A stretch of 37,684 nucleotides of DNA, taken from NCBI RefSeq assembly GCF_016278715.1, contig NZ_JADQBH010000186.1, positions 1 to 37,684 of the forward strand. Reading direction: 5' to 3'. Below, one piece after another: positions 23,593 through 31,579 of this stretch. A program made the translations under genes and the position numbers. The stretch's first letter is position 1, and each line of letters opens with the position of its first letter. Origin of the DNA: Marinilabilia sp. GTDB lineage: Bacteria; Bacteroidota; Bacteroidia; Bacteroidales; Marinilabiliaceae. The notes under the pieces are model-generated. The model made no database searches. It had not been told where the DNA came from and was given only the letters and a program-made list of their open reading frames with translations.

Positions 23593-23893
23593 CTTTGATT
23601 GTTTATAGTTGTTGTTTGATAATTTAAACAAAGATGATGCATGAGGGTTCAAAAAAACCGGAACACATTACTGTGCCCCGGTTTGGTAATTTAGGGTCTA
23701 TGCTGGTTTGGTTACTTTTTGTGGTTCCCTGGTTAAACTTTTCAAAAATAGATAAATATGTCATACCTTCTTATTGCTTGGAGAAATAATGTTTTGGTTT
23801 TTGATGAACAGCTCTTTTTTGATCGTTGACGGGACTCTGCAAGTGAAAAAAGGATTATATTCGCTGACTTTTTTTATTTATTCTTTTTCGTAG
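23593..23893. other. divergent intergenic region, cryptochrome/radical SAM
   Basis: The 301 bp between the divergent genes contain one terminator-like hairpin on the minus strand (listed) and AT-rich sequence. No clear TAnnTTTG promoter with a spaced TTG was found for either gene. Confidence 0.45.
23651..23684 (-). terminator. terminator-like hairpin in the cryptochrome leader
   Basis: On the minus strand aaaccgg (23684-23678 side) pairs with ccggttt (23661-23655), with a further cacA/tgtg pairing inside, followed by seven T residues. It is 60 bp upstream of ATG 23592 and points toward the gene, so it could block read-through or act as a leader attenuator. Confidence 0.6.
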
Positions 23894-25300
23894 ATGGAAG
23901 GATTGTTGCGTTACCGCAATCGCATGGTTGAGCGGAATCGTCTGGAGTATGGGATTACTTACGATGATATCAACTGGATCAACTATCAGGATGCTCTGGA
24001 GCTTGAAATAGAGCGGGATGCACTAGTGAACGACCTGGAAGGGAAAATGAAGTTTGGATACAAAGGAACCAAAACCGATATTTCCCAACTCTCTCCCGGA
24101 TGTCAGTTATGTGCCGAAGGTCAGTGGAGTTGTTTATTTATTAACGGGAAATGTAACTGCAAATGTTTTTATTGTCCGGCCCCTCAGAATGATTTGGGAG
24201 CTCCTGTAACACAAACTCTGACCTTTGAGGATCCATATCAATATGTGGATTATCTTCGTCAATTTGATTTTAAAGGGGTTAGTTTTAGTGGCGGAGAACC
24301 TTTTCTGACGTACGATAAGATGCTGCGTTTTCTAAAAGTTCTCCGTCAGGAATTTGGCAATGAACTTTACATCTGGGGATATACCAATGGAACGCTTGTT
24401 GATGAGAAAAAGCTTAAAACGATGGCTGATCAGGGCCTGAATGAATTGCGGTTTGATATTGGGGCAACGGGTTACGATTTGCGGTTTGTGAAAAAAGCCC
24501 TGGGAATTATTCCCAGTGTTACCGTCGAAATTCCTGCAGTTCCCGATGAAGTGGACTTAATTACCAAAAGCATCAGGGAACTGTATGAGGAGGGACTGTC
24601 CTTTTTTAATCTTCATCAATTAAGACTTACACCTTACAATATGCAACGGTTGATGTCGCGCGAGTATAAAGTTTCTCATGGGCCGAGAGCCACTTTGCCC
24701 GGGAGCGAAATTGCGGCATTGAAAATTCTCAGGAATTTGAGATCTGTTTCTTCTGACTTACCAGTGAATTATTGCTCTTATGTTTACAAAAACCGTTTTC
24801 AGAAGTCCGGTTTGAGGCATAAACTTGCGCCACAAACGGCTGTGGAGTGGGAAGATATTACCGAAAATGGGTACATCAGAAATCTTTCTGTTGACTTGAA
24901 GAAATACCCAAAAGCACTTTCAGAGCTGGAAAAAGAGTTCCATAATACAGTCAATGGAGTAAACTTTGACAAGGAGTTGGGGCGTTTTTATTTTAAGCTG
25001 GACGATTTGCCAAGCATTCCTGCATCTCTGCCTGTAGAACTGGGTTACAGAGATGTTCGAATATCAGAAATGACGGGAGAAATTCCAGATTTCGAAGAGC
25101 TGAAATTGAATGGCTCCAGAAAAATTTTTATTGAAACCGCCTTTGTTTTGAATGATATGGAAATCCCTCCCTCCATGCGGAGTATCCTGGAACGAATTGC
25201 CCGGGGCACAGCCCGCCCGGATGAGTGGCAGGTGTCAGACCAATTGTCATGGATAGCACACTTTGAGATTATTGAGGAGGGATTGTCTGAGTATTATTAA
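23894..25300 (+). CDS. radical SAM protein, COG2108-like (PFL-activase-related)
   Basis: This 468-residue enzyme carries a CxxxCxxC cluster (Cys87, Cys91, Cys94 in KCNCKCFYC) that should hold a 4Fe-4S centre for S-adenosylmethionine cleavage, followed by the SFSGGEPF motif near 130. An additional upstream motif GCQLCAEGQWSCLF (Cys70, 73, 80) resembles archaeal and bacterial COG2108 proteins related to pyruvate formate-lyase activases. The C-terminal 180 residues show no recognised auxiliary cluster motif. The substrate is unknown and no precursor peptide or partner is adjacent. Its stop shares four bases with the convergent DJ-1 gene. Confidence 0.88.
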   Translation: MEGLLRYRNRMVERNRLEYGITYDDINWINYQDALELEIERDALVNDLEGKMKFGYKGTKTDISQLSPGCQLCAEGQWSCLFINGKCNCKCFYCPAPQNDLGAPVTQTLTFEDPYQYVDYLRQFDFKGVSFSGGEPFLTYDKMLRFLKVLRQEFGNELYIWGYTNGTLVDEKKLKTMADQGLNELRFDIGATGYDLRFVKKALGIIPSVTVEIPAVPDEVDLITKSIRELYEEGLSFFNLHQLRLTPYNMQRLMSREYKVSHGPRATLPGSEIAALKILRNLRSVSSDLPVNYCSYVYKNRFQKSGLRHKLAPQTAVEWEDITENGYIRNLSVDLKKYPKALSELEKEFHNTVNGVNFDKELGRFYFKLDDLPSIPASLPVELGYRDVRISEMTGEIPDFEELKLNGSRKIFIETAFVLNDMEIPPSMRSILERIARGTARPDEWQVSDQLSWIAHFEIIEEGLSEYY

Positions 25301-25860
25301 TGAGCGGCAATGGGTGGGACCACCATTTTTTCTCTTAACTCAGAAGCTTTTTCGGGGCCATAAAGGTTGGCCACAATTTCAAGGGAAAATTCCATGGCAG
25401 CACCAACGCCCCTGCCGGTGATGATGTGCTCATCGGTAATTGCCGGAGCAGGATAGTGATGAGCCTTCTTCATATGATGTTCAAATCCCGGGAAACAGGT
25501 TGCTTTTCGGCCTTCCAGGATACCCATTTCTCCGAGTATCATAGGGGCTGCGCAGATGGCTGCTATCCATTGTTTATTGTTGTTATATTTTTTAATTAAT
25601 CCGGTCAACCCCAAATGATGCTGCAGGTTACTTGCTCCGGGCATTCCGCCCGGAAGGATAATTATGTCTTTTTCGTCTATGGGTTTTCCTTCAAACACCC
25701 GGTCGCAAACAATAGTTAACCCATGAACGCCTGTAACACTTTTGTCCTCGGTGATGGAAATGAGTTCCACATCTGTTCCTGCACGATGAAGAACATCGGC
25801 AGGTGTCAGCGCTTCTACTTCTTCAAATCCCGGTGCAATAAATATTGCTGCTTTCTTCAT
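25297..25860 (-). CDS. DJ-1/PfpI-family protein (YajL-like)
   Basis: The 187-residue product fits the DJ-1/YajL branch in length. It has the glutamate of GFEEVEA (Glu13/14), LPGGMPGA, and the nucleophile elbow AAICAAP with the reactive Cys103. Related proteins are redox-sensing chaperones or weak glyoxalases/deglycases, and the exact role here cannot be told from sequence. It converges on the radical SAM gene with a 4-bp stop overlap. No clear promoter box was seen upstream. Confidence 0.92.
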   Translation of the reverse strand: MKKAAIFIAPGFEEVEALTPADVLHRAGTDVELISITEDKSVTGVHGLTIVCDRVFEGKPIDEKDIIILPGGMPGASNLQHHLGLTGLIKKYNNNKQWIAAICAAPMILGEMGILEGRKATCFPGFEHHMKKAHHYPAPAITDEHIITGRGVGAAMEFSLEIVANLYGPEKASELREKMVVPPIAAH

Positions 25861-26197
25861 AACGTTTCAATTTAATTGTTTTCAATTTTTGCAGAGCGAA
25901 GAGACAATCAATGTTTTCTTGGTTTTCAAATTTTAGATTTCATTCGCCATCTTTACTATAAGCAAAAGTTAAGAAGAATTCCTGTTTTAATCAAAGGATT
26001 TTTTTTCTAACTTAAATTATAAATCGTATCAAGCGTGCTGCTTATATGGTTTTGTATTTTTTTGGGTATGTCAGTGACAGGTAACCTTACTACTGGCTAC
26101 TGACTAAGAACTACTGATCTTATTACTTTCCTAGAACAATACAAAAAACATCAGTATCTCTTAAGTGGTTAAAATTCGTTTTGTTAGCTTGTGTTTC

Positions 26198-26412
26198 GGC
26201 TTAAGCTTATAGTCGCGTGTGAATTTTTAGAGATTGCTTCGGGCCGAGTCCTAGCAATGAACCGTTCTTTAGGTTTTAAAAAGGTTGAAGGGGGTTGATT
26301 TTCTGCCTTACAGAAAGCCAACCCCCTTCAACCTGCAAAATATTGCAATGTCCTGTTCCTGGCGAACGCAGGGAAGCAATCTCAATCTTTTAACGGGACA
26401 CAATATTTAAAT
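26198..26412 (+). repeat. dispersed palindromic repeat, copy C
   Basis: This copy has the arms agattgctt (26231-26239) and aagcaatct (26374-26382). The left flank (26198-26240) is the reverse complement of the right flank of copy A. The right flank (caatctttt, then cacaatatttaaa) resembles copy B. The centre carries a long hairpin (26282-26334) of other sequence than in copies A and B. Confidence 0.78.
26282..26334. repeat. long hairpin inside repeat copy C
   Basis: The 16-bp outer arms (26282-26297 and 26319-26334) are exact reverse complements, and pairing continues inward to a 5-nt loop with one mismatch and one G-U pair. There is no T-run. Confidence 0.85.
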
Positions 26413-26429
26413 TAGAACGAACCTTCCAA

Positions 26430-28889
26430 TCAGGAGGTTTTAAATTTATACTGAATTTGTTCTTTCACTCTCACAGCCAGTGAGTCGTAGGAGTCATCTC
26501 CGGGATAAACCGGTTGAAGAAATTCAATATTAACTTTTTTGAATGGTCTGGGAAAGAAACTGCCTTTGGGCAGTGCTTCAAAAGCTCCCTGAATAGATAC
26601 GGGAACAACCGGAATGTTCAGTTCTCTGCTAAGAATGGCAAAGGTTTTTTTGAACTGTCCCAGTTGCCCGGTTTTCGTTCTGGTTCCTTCAGGGAAAATA
26701 ATCAGGTTTTTGTTTCGTTTTAAGACTTCAGCCATTTTTTGGATGGATGCCTTCAGATCGTTATTGATATCCATAATGATGATGTTGTTCCTGTTGGCCA
26801 GAAACTTTAACCATGGCTGTCTGACATGCTTTTCTTTGGCATAAAAGTAGGTCTTCTTAATTTGTCTGGTGCGCAGATAGGAGGCCACAAACAGACCATC
26901 GAAAAAACTCTGGTGGTTTGGGGCAATAATGCATGGTCCCTCCGGAATGTTATTCATTCCACTGGCATTGAACCGGAAATAGGAATGGAAGAATAATCTT
27001 GACAAACGTACCATTATACTTCCTGTAGCCCAGGTTTTTGGCAGCTGAAGGGGCACTTTCTCTTTCAGGATTGCTCTCCAGTTTATTTTTTGCTCATCAA
27101 CTTTTGTTTTAACCTCCCTGATATGCTCTGCGAGAAGCAAAATGTTGTTGAAACGAAGCATCTCTACCGGGTCTAGTTTAACGCCAAAGGTTTGATGCAA
27201 ATAGGTTTCAAAGCCTACTTTGTCAAGGGAATCAAGTCCCAAATCCATTTCAATGTGATGATGGGGAAGAACATCTCTGCCTTTTTCTTTGGAGAGGTAA
27301 TCGGTTATCATCAGGTATTCCTCAAAATCAGGTTTCACACGAGGTTCCTGACTTTTATCCTGTTCCAGAGCAAACTCTTCCAGTTTGAATCTTTGAAGCT
27401 TGGACAATCTGGTTCTTGGCAGATCCTGATCGGTGAGGTGGAACCTCATGATTTTTTTATAGGAGGAAACCTGCTGATTGAATTGGTCAATCACTTTCCA
27501 GCGGATAATATCTTCAATGCTTTGGTCTTCGGGTTGCCCTATTGCACTTTTTTCGGGAACAATAACTGCCTGAAGAACATCATCTTTAAAGAAAACGCCG
27601 CACTCACGCACCATTGGAAACTCTTCCAGTTTGGATTCCAACTCCGATGGGTTGACGTTTTTACCATTGGAGAGTACGATGATTTCTTTTTTTCTGCCGG
27701 TAATAAATAGGTATCCTTCTTTGTCCACATGCCCTAAATCTCCTGTAAAAAGACGTCCGTCTTTAACGACATCAGTTGTTTCTTCCGGCCTGTTGTAATA
27801 TCCTTGCATTATCTGAGGACCCTTGATGGTAATTTCTCCATCAATGCTTTCGATAATAGTGGCAGGCAGAGCCTCTCCCGGCGAGCCGATAAGAACACGT
27901 CCGGGACGGGTGAAGGTGATCATTGGTGCTGCTTCGGTCATTCCATAACCTTCCAGCACTTCAAATCCCAGAGTGCGGTAGTCCCTTGCAACTTCGGTAT
28001 CCAGTGCAGCACCTCCCGAAACCAGATATTTCAGGTGACCACCCATCTTTTTGTGGGCTGCCTTGAAAATAGTTTTTGAAAACGCTTTATTATTAAGCCT
28101 TTCTGCAAGTGAAAACAGCAATTTTGCTATCGCACTTGCGTTGATTTTGTCTTTAATGCCTTTTCGGATGGCTGCATATAATCTGGGGACACCAATGAGG
28201 ATGGTTACCCGGTTGTCCTGCAGTGTTTTAATGATGTCTTCTGAAGCCATTGATGGGCTAATGGCAATACTTCCTCCCGCATAGAGTGGAATTATCATTG
28301 TTCCCATCAGGGGAAAAATGTGATGCAATGGGAGCAACATGAGTGTGCGGCTCTCTTCATCAAAAATCTTGATTTTGTGTGCCACACCATGAATGTTTGC
28401 CATCAGATTGTCGAATGAGAGCATAACACCTTTGGGAGAACCGGTGGTTCCCGAGGTGTAAATAATAACTGCCGTATCAGATTTGTTTGGAATTTCAATA
28501 CTCTCCTCTGTTTTTTCAGTTTGCTGAAGATTTATTTCATCAACCGAAAGAATCTTGGTTTTAATGCCAGCCTTATCAACAGCCTCTTGCATAACAGGCA
28601 TTGTTTTGTCTGATGTGAAAATCACCTCTGGACGGCAATCCCCAAGAATAAACGCAACCTCGTCGGCAGTGGCAAGGTAATCGATAGGCACGGCAATGCC
28701 CTTATGACTCCACACGGAATAAAAAGCGTAAATCCACTCGGGTCGGTTTTCCATAAAGATGGCTGCCCGTGCTGCTTTTGAAATCGTGTAATTGGTGGCA
28801 AATTGCTTAATATTTCCTATCAGACGGCTATAACTGATTTGCTCCTGCCCATAATTAATGGCCGTTTTGGTACCCATGTTCTTTAGCAT
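26430..28889 (-). CDS. three-domain acyl ligase–acyl carrier–PlsC acyltransferase
   Basis: This 819-residue protein joins three lipid-enzyme domains. The AMP-dependent acyl ligase (about 1-495) has the P-loop TSGTTGSPKG at 145-154, GYGMTEAAP and GDLGHVDKEGYLFITGR. An acyl carrier domain (about 515-595) has the phosphopantetheine serine in GLDSLDK (Ser554). The PlsC/LPLAT domain at the C-terminus has NHQSFFD (His659, Asp664) and FPEGTRTKTG. One protein could therefore activate a fatty acid, hold it as thioester and pass it to a lysophospholipid or glycerol phosphate. E. coli Aas joins the same two enzyme activities in the reverse domain order and has no internal carrier domain. Substrates are inferred. 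A good promoter lies at 28973-29001. Confidence 0.93.
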   Translation of the reverse strand: MLKNMGTKTAINYGQEQISYSRLIGNIKQFATNYTISKAARAAIFMENRPEWIYAFYSVWSHKGIAVPIDYLATADEVAFILGDCRPEVIFTSDKTMPVMQEAVDKAGIKTKILSVDEINLQQTEKTEESIEIPNKSDTAVIIYTSGTTGSPKGVMLSFDNLMANIHGVAHKIKIFDEESRTLMLLPLHHIFPLMGTMIIPLYAGGSIAISPSMASEDIIKTLQDNRVTILIGVPRLYAAIRKGIKDKINASAIAKLLFSLAERLNNKAFSKTIFKAAHKKMGGHLKYLVSGGAALDTEVARDYRTLGFEVLEGYGMTEAAPMITFTRPGRVLIGSPGEALPATIIESIDGEITIKGPQIMQGYYNRPEETTDVVKDGRLFTGDLGHVDKEGYLFITGRKKEIIVLSNGKNVNPSELESKLEEFPMVRECGVFFKDDVLQAVIVPEKSAIGQPEDQSIEDIIRWKVIDQFNQQVSSYKKIMRFHLTDQDLPRTRLSKLQRFKLEEFALEQDKSQEPRVKPDFEEYLMITDYLSKEKGRDVLPHHHIEMDLGLDSLDKVGFETYLHQTFGVKLDPVEMLRFNNILLLAEHIREVKTKVDEQKINWRAILKEKVPLQLPKTWATGSIMVRLSRLFFHSYFRFNASGMNNIPEGPCIIAPNHQSFFDGLFVASYLRTRQIKKTYFYAKEKHVRQPWLKFLANRNNIIIMDINNDLKASIQKMAEVLKRNKNLIIFPEGTRTKTGQLGQFKKTFAILSRELNIPVVPVSIQGAFEALPKGSFFPRPFKKVNIEFLQPVYPGDDSYDSLAVRVKEQIQYKFKTS

Positions 28890-28972
28890 ACGACTAATTC
28901 AAAAATTGAAGCCGCCAATAAAATATTTTGCGGCTGATTCTTTACTTATTGGGTTGGGATGAAATAATCTGA

Positions 28973-29001
28973 CAAATATAAACGAAGTTATTTCGACACA
29001 A
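28973..29001 (-). promoter_or_regulatory. Bacteroidota promoter of the acyl ligase gene
   Basis: On the minus strand TTG (29001-28999), an 18-nt spacer and TATATTTG (28980-28973) match the consensus. The leader of about 75 nt holds a gccgc/gcggc inverted repeat near 28910-28934. Confidence 0.6.
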
Positions 29002-29087
29002 TCTTTCATTGAAATAAATCCACAATCATTATCAAACAGGATTTTTTGTTAGCGGTTAGGCAAAACCATAATATTGACCACAAAACA

Positions 29088-29143
29088 CAAAATGCTTATA
29101 TGCCTTATATGGTTCAATCCTTTCTTTTTCTATGTGGTTAAAA
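29088..29143 (-). repeat. dispersed repeat with AACCATAT and GGCATATAAG, copy 2
   Basis: On the minus strand this reads ttaaccacatag, ttgaaccatat and ggcatataag, like copy 1 at 8896-8952 in most positions. Confidence 0.6.
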
Positions 29144-29193
29144 CCTTTACCTATCATTCGTAAAACAACTATTATGCCAATTGGTTCTGTTTG

Positions 29194-30402
29194 TTACTTC
29201 TTCATTTTTATTGGTTTGGACTTGTCGGGGAGGATGAGGTTCAATAATACACCGGCAACAGCAGCCAACCCAATCCCGGCGAGTGAAAAATTGCCAAATT
29301 TAATCACGGCACCTCCAATTCCAACTGTCAAAATAACCGAAATTATGACCTGATTACGTGTTTTGTTGACATTTGTTTTAGAGTCTATCAGTGTTTTTAT
29401 TCCCACACTGGCAATCATTCCAAAAAGCAGGAGCATAATGCCTCCTAATACGGCAGCGGGAATTGATTCCAGAAATCCGCTTACTTTACCCAATACAGAG
29501 AAAACAACGGCTGTGATGGCTGAGATTCTTAACACCACAGGGTCGGTAACTTTTGTGAGAGAAATGGCACCGGTTACTTCGGAATATGTGGTGTTGGGAA
29601 CACTTCCCAAACTTCCGGCTACTGCTGTTGCAATTCCATCACCCAACATGGTGCGTTGAAGCCCGGGGTCTTTTACGTAATTTTTTCCTGAAACTGCTCC
29701 GATGGCATACATATCGCCAATGTGTTCGATTAAGGGGGCTATGGCAACAGGAATCATATATATGATTGCTGACCAGCTGAAACTTGGGGCCTGAAAGGCT
29801 GGAAGTGCAAACCAGGGAGCATCTGTGATTCTTGAAAAATCAACATCCCCGGTTAGAATTGATGCCAGATAACCGGCAACGATTCCTAAAAATATGGGTA
29901 TCAGTTTAATCATTCCTTTGGCAAAAACTACCACAATAATGGCTGTCAGAAGAGCGATTAATGCCAATAACCAATTTTGTGAGGCCATGCCCACTCCCGT
30001 AGATGCCAGGGATAAACCGATTACAACGATTACCGGACCGACTACTACCGATGGAAAAACTTTGTCAATAAGTGCGGGGCCCCGCCATTTTACTATTCCC
30101 GACATGATTCCATAGACCAGTCCTACTGCTATTATTCCTGATAAGGTGCCCGGAAATCCGAACAGTCGTGTGGCTTCCACTATGGGAGCAACGAATGCAA
30201 AACTACTGCCCAGAAATACCGGAACTTTTCCTTTAGTGATAAGATGAAATATGAGTGTGCCTATCCCTGCTGTGAAAAGAGCAATTGAGGGACTAATGCC
30301 AACCAAAAGGGGAACCAAAACGGTGGCGCCGAAAGCAACAAAAAGAAACTGAATGCCAAGAATGGTTTTCCTCGGGAAAGAAAGCGGACGATTGTTGTTC
30401 AT
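29194..30402 (-). CDS. NCS2-family uracil/xanthine permease
   Basis: This 402-residue inner-membrane transporter has about 12-14 hydrophobic segments and the NCS2 signature parts: GTLIFHLITKGKVPVFLGSSFAF in the N-terminal half, EHIGDMYAI in TM8 and GSVPNTTYSEVTGAI in TM10 region. These resemble uracil permeases of the UraA type, which import a nucleobase with a proton. The length is short but typical. Substrate choice between uracil and xanthine is not certain. It has no nucleobase enzyme next to it. The acyl ligase gene is downstream on the same strand, but it has its own promoter. Confidence 0.9.
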   Translation of the reverse strand: MNNNRPLSFPRKTILGIQFLFVAFGATVLVPLLVGISPSIALFTAGIGTLIFHLITKGKVPVFLGSSFAFVAPIVEATRLFGFPGTLSGIIAVGLVYGIMSGIVKWRGPALIDKVFPSVVVGPVIVVIGLSLASTGVGMASQNWLLALIALLTAIIVVVFAKGMIKLIPIFLGIVAGYLASILTGDVDFSRITDAPWFALPAFQAPSFSWSAIIYMIPVAIAPLIEHIGDMYAIGAVSGKNYVKDPGLQRTMLGDGIATAVAGSLGSVPNTTYSEVTGAISLTKVTDPVVLRISAITAVVFSVLGKVSGFLESIPAAVLGGIMLLLFGMIASVGIKTLIDSKTNVNKTRNQVIISVILTVGIGGAVIKFGNFSLAGIGLAAVAGVLLNLILPDKSKPIKMKK

Positions 30403-30500
30403 TATTAAATATTTGTTGGTTTAAAATCGGTCACGAAAATATAAACTCCTGGCTTAAAAAATCCATGTTTTGTTAAAAACTTTTCACAAATGGTTGTAAC

Positions 30501-30530
30501 TTGTTCCTTGATGCAGACGTCATACTTTTG
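30501..30530 (+). promoter_or_regulatory. Bacteroidota promoter of the second DUF2807 gene
   Basis: TTG (30501-30503), a 19-nt spacer and TACTTTTG (30523-30530) match the consensus. The leader to ATG 30575 would be about 38 nt. Confidence 0.8.
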
Positions 30531-30574
30531 TTTTTGAACTATATAGCAGATTCTTTAAATAAAAAATCAGGATT

Positions 30575-31279
30575 ATGAAGAAAGTTTTTTTTATTGTTTC
30601 TATTCTGGCAATTTGGTTTGCAGGAGTCACACCTTCGTTAGAAGCACAGGTAAGAGAAGTGCGTCAGGTAAATGGTACCTTTGATGAAATAAGTGTTTCG
30701 TCAGGGGTGGACTTAATTCTGAAACAGGGTGACACTTTCGAAATCATTGTGGAAGCAGATGAGGATGTGATTAACAAATTGGTAACAGAGCTGAAAGGCA
30801 ATCGTCTGAATGTTTATTTGGATGGGGGTGTGTTTAACTGGTTTTTTAATGCAGAGGCTAAAGTTTATGTGACTTTGCCTGAGGTTGCTAAACTGTTCTC
30901 TTCAGGAGGGGCAGATTTAAAATCGGTTGGAGAGATACGAACCGACCGTCTTGAAATTAATAGTTCCGGAGGAGCGGATGCAGAGGTCAGTGTGAGTGCC
31001 AACACTGTAATTCTGCACTGTAGCGGAGGTGCCGACATTAGTGTTGATGGCAACACGGATATCCTGGAAGCCGAATCAAGTGGCGGAGCGGATATTTTTG
31101 CCAAAGAACTTCATGCGAAAAAAGTGTTTGCTTCTTCTTCGGGGGGTGCCGACCTGGAAGTTTATGTTGAAGAAGAAATAGAGGCTTCTGCCAGTGGAGG
31201 TGCAGATGTGGATTATTATGGTCCGGGGAAAGATGTGAAGATCAGTGAGTCAGGTGGAGGAGATGTGAGGAGACATTGA
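30575..31279 (+). CDS. DUF2807 (GIN) head-domain exported protein with SGGAD repeats
   Basis: The 234-residue protein has a signal peptide (about 1-24, ending EAQ). It repeats an S-G-G-A-D motif six times (FSSGGADLK, NSSGGADAE, CSGGADIS, SSGGADIFA, SSGGADLEV, ASGGADVD), roughly every 19-20 residues, and ends with a related SGGGD. These sit in the turns of a DUF2807 beta-solenoid. Aligned acidic residues on one face could bind calcium, by analogy with other repeat proteins; this is inference. Unlike the protein at 21147, it lacks a lipobox. It has its own promoter and terminator, so it is probably monocistronic. Confidence 0.9.
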   Translation: MKKVFFIVSILAIWFAGVTPSLEAQVREVRQVNGTFDEISVSSGVDLILKQGDTFEIIVEADEDVINKLVTELKGNRLNVYLDGGVFNWFFNAEAKVYVTLPEVAKLFSSGGADLKSVGEIRTDRLEINSSGGADAEVSVSANTVILHCSGGADISVDGNTDILEAESSGGADIFAKELHAKKVFASSSGGADLEVYVEEEIEASASGGADVDYYGPGKDVKISESGGGDVRRH

Positions 31280-31407
31280 GCAGAGGGAATGGAGCATGGA
31301 GTAATGGGCATTGAGCAGAGAGCATGCAACATGCTTCACAGCTGTCTTTCCTTAGGTGCTTTATGTGTTTACATCTTAAGCAGCTAATTTTTGATGGCAT
31401 GGAAATG

Positions 31408-31442
31408 AAAAATCCGCGGGAAGTATATCCTGCGGATTTTTT
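31408..31442. terminator. bidirectional intrinsic terminator between DUF2807 and gdhA
   Basis: A 13-bp stem (31409-31421 with 31428-31440, one G-U pair) has a 6-nt loop and is followed by T-runs on both strands (31437-31442 on plus, 31412-31408 on minus). It can end transcripts of both convergent genes. Confidence 0.88.
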
Positions 31443-31579
31443 GGTAAAAGAGCATTTACCGGGTGCGTTCATCTAAAGACAAAGGGTGTATGTGTTATAG
31501 GTAAAGGAACGCGCTCCTCAGTAAAGCTCTTATGATAATTCAGTTAATAAATTTATCTTGGAAGATAACCATCAAGGAA

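Larger units (their letters stand above)
25861..26429. other. intergenic region with repeat copy C
   Basis: This 569-bp gap has no credible gene. The right half is filled by the dispersed palindromic repeat copy C and its central hairpin. The left part is AT-rich with nothing recognised. Confidence 0.6.
28890..29193. other. intergenic region between acyl ligase and NCS2 permease
   Basis: The 304-bp gap has no gene. It contains the acyl ligase promoter and the second copy of the AACCATAT/GGCATATAAG repeat. No terminator for the permease was recognised. Confidence 0.5.

Noticed and set aside
27192-27710. 172-codon plus-strand open frame inside the acyl ligase gene
   Set aside because: It is antisense to the acyl ligase and carrier domains and lacks family features or a promoter.
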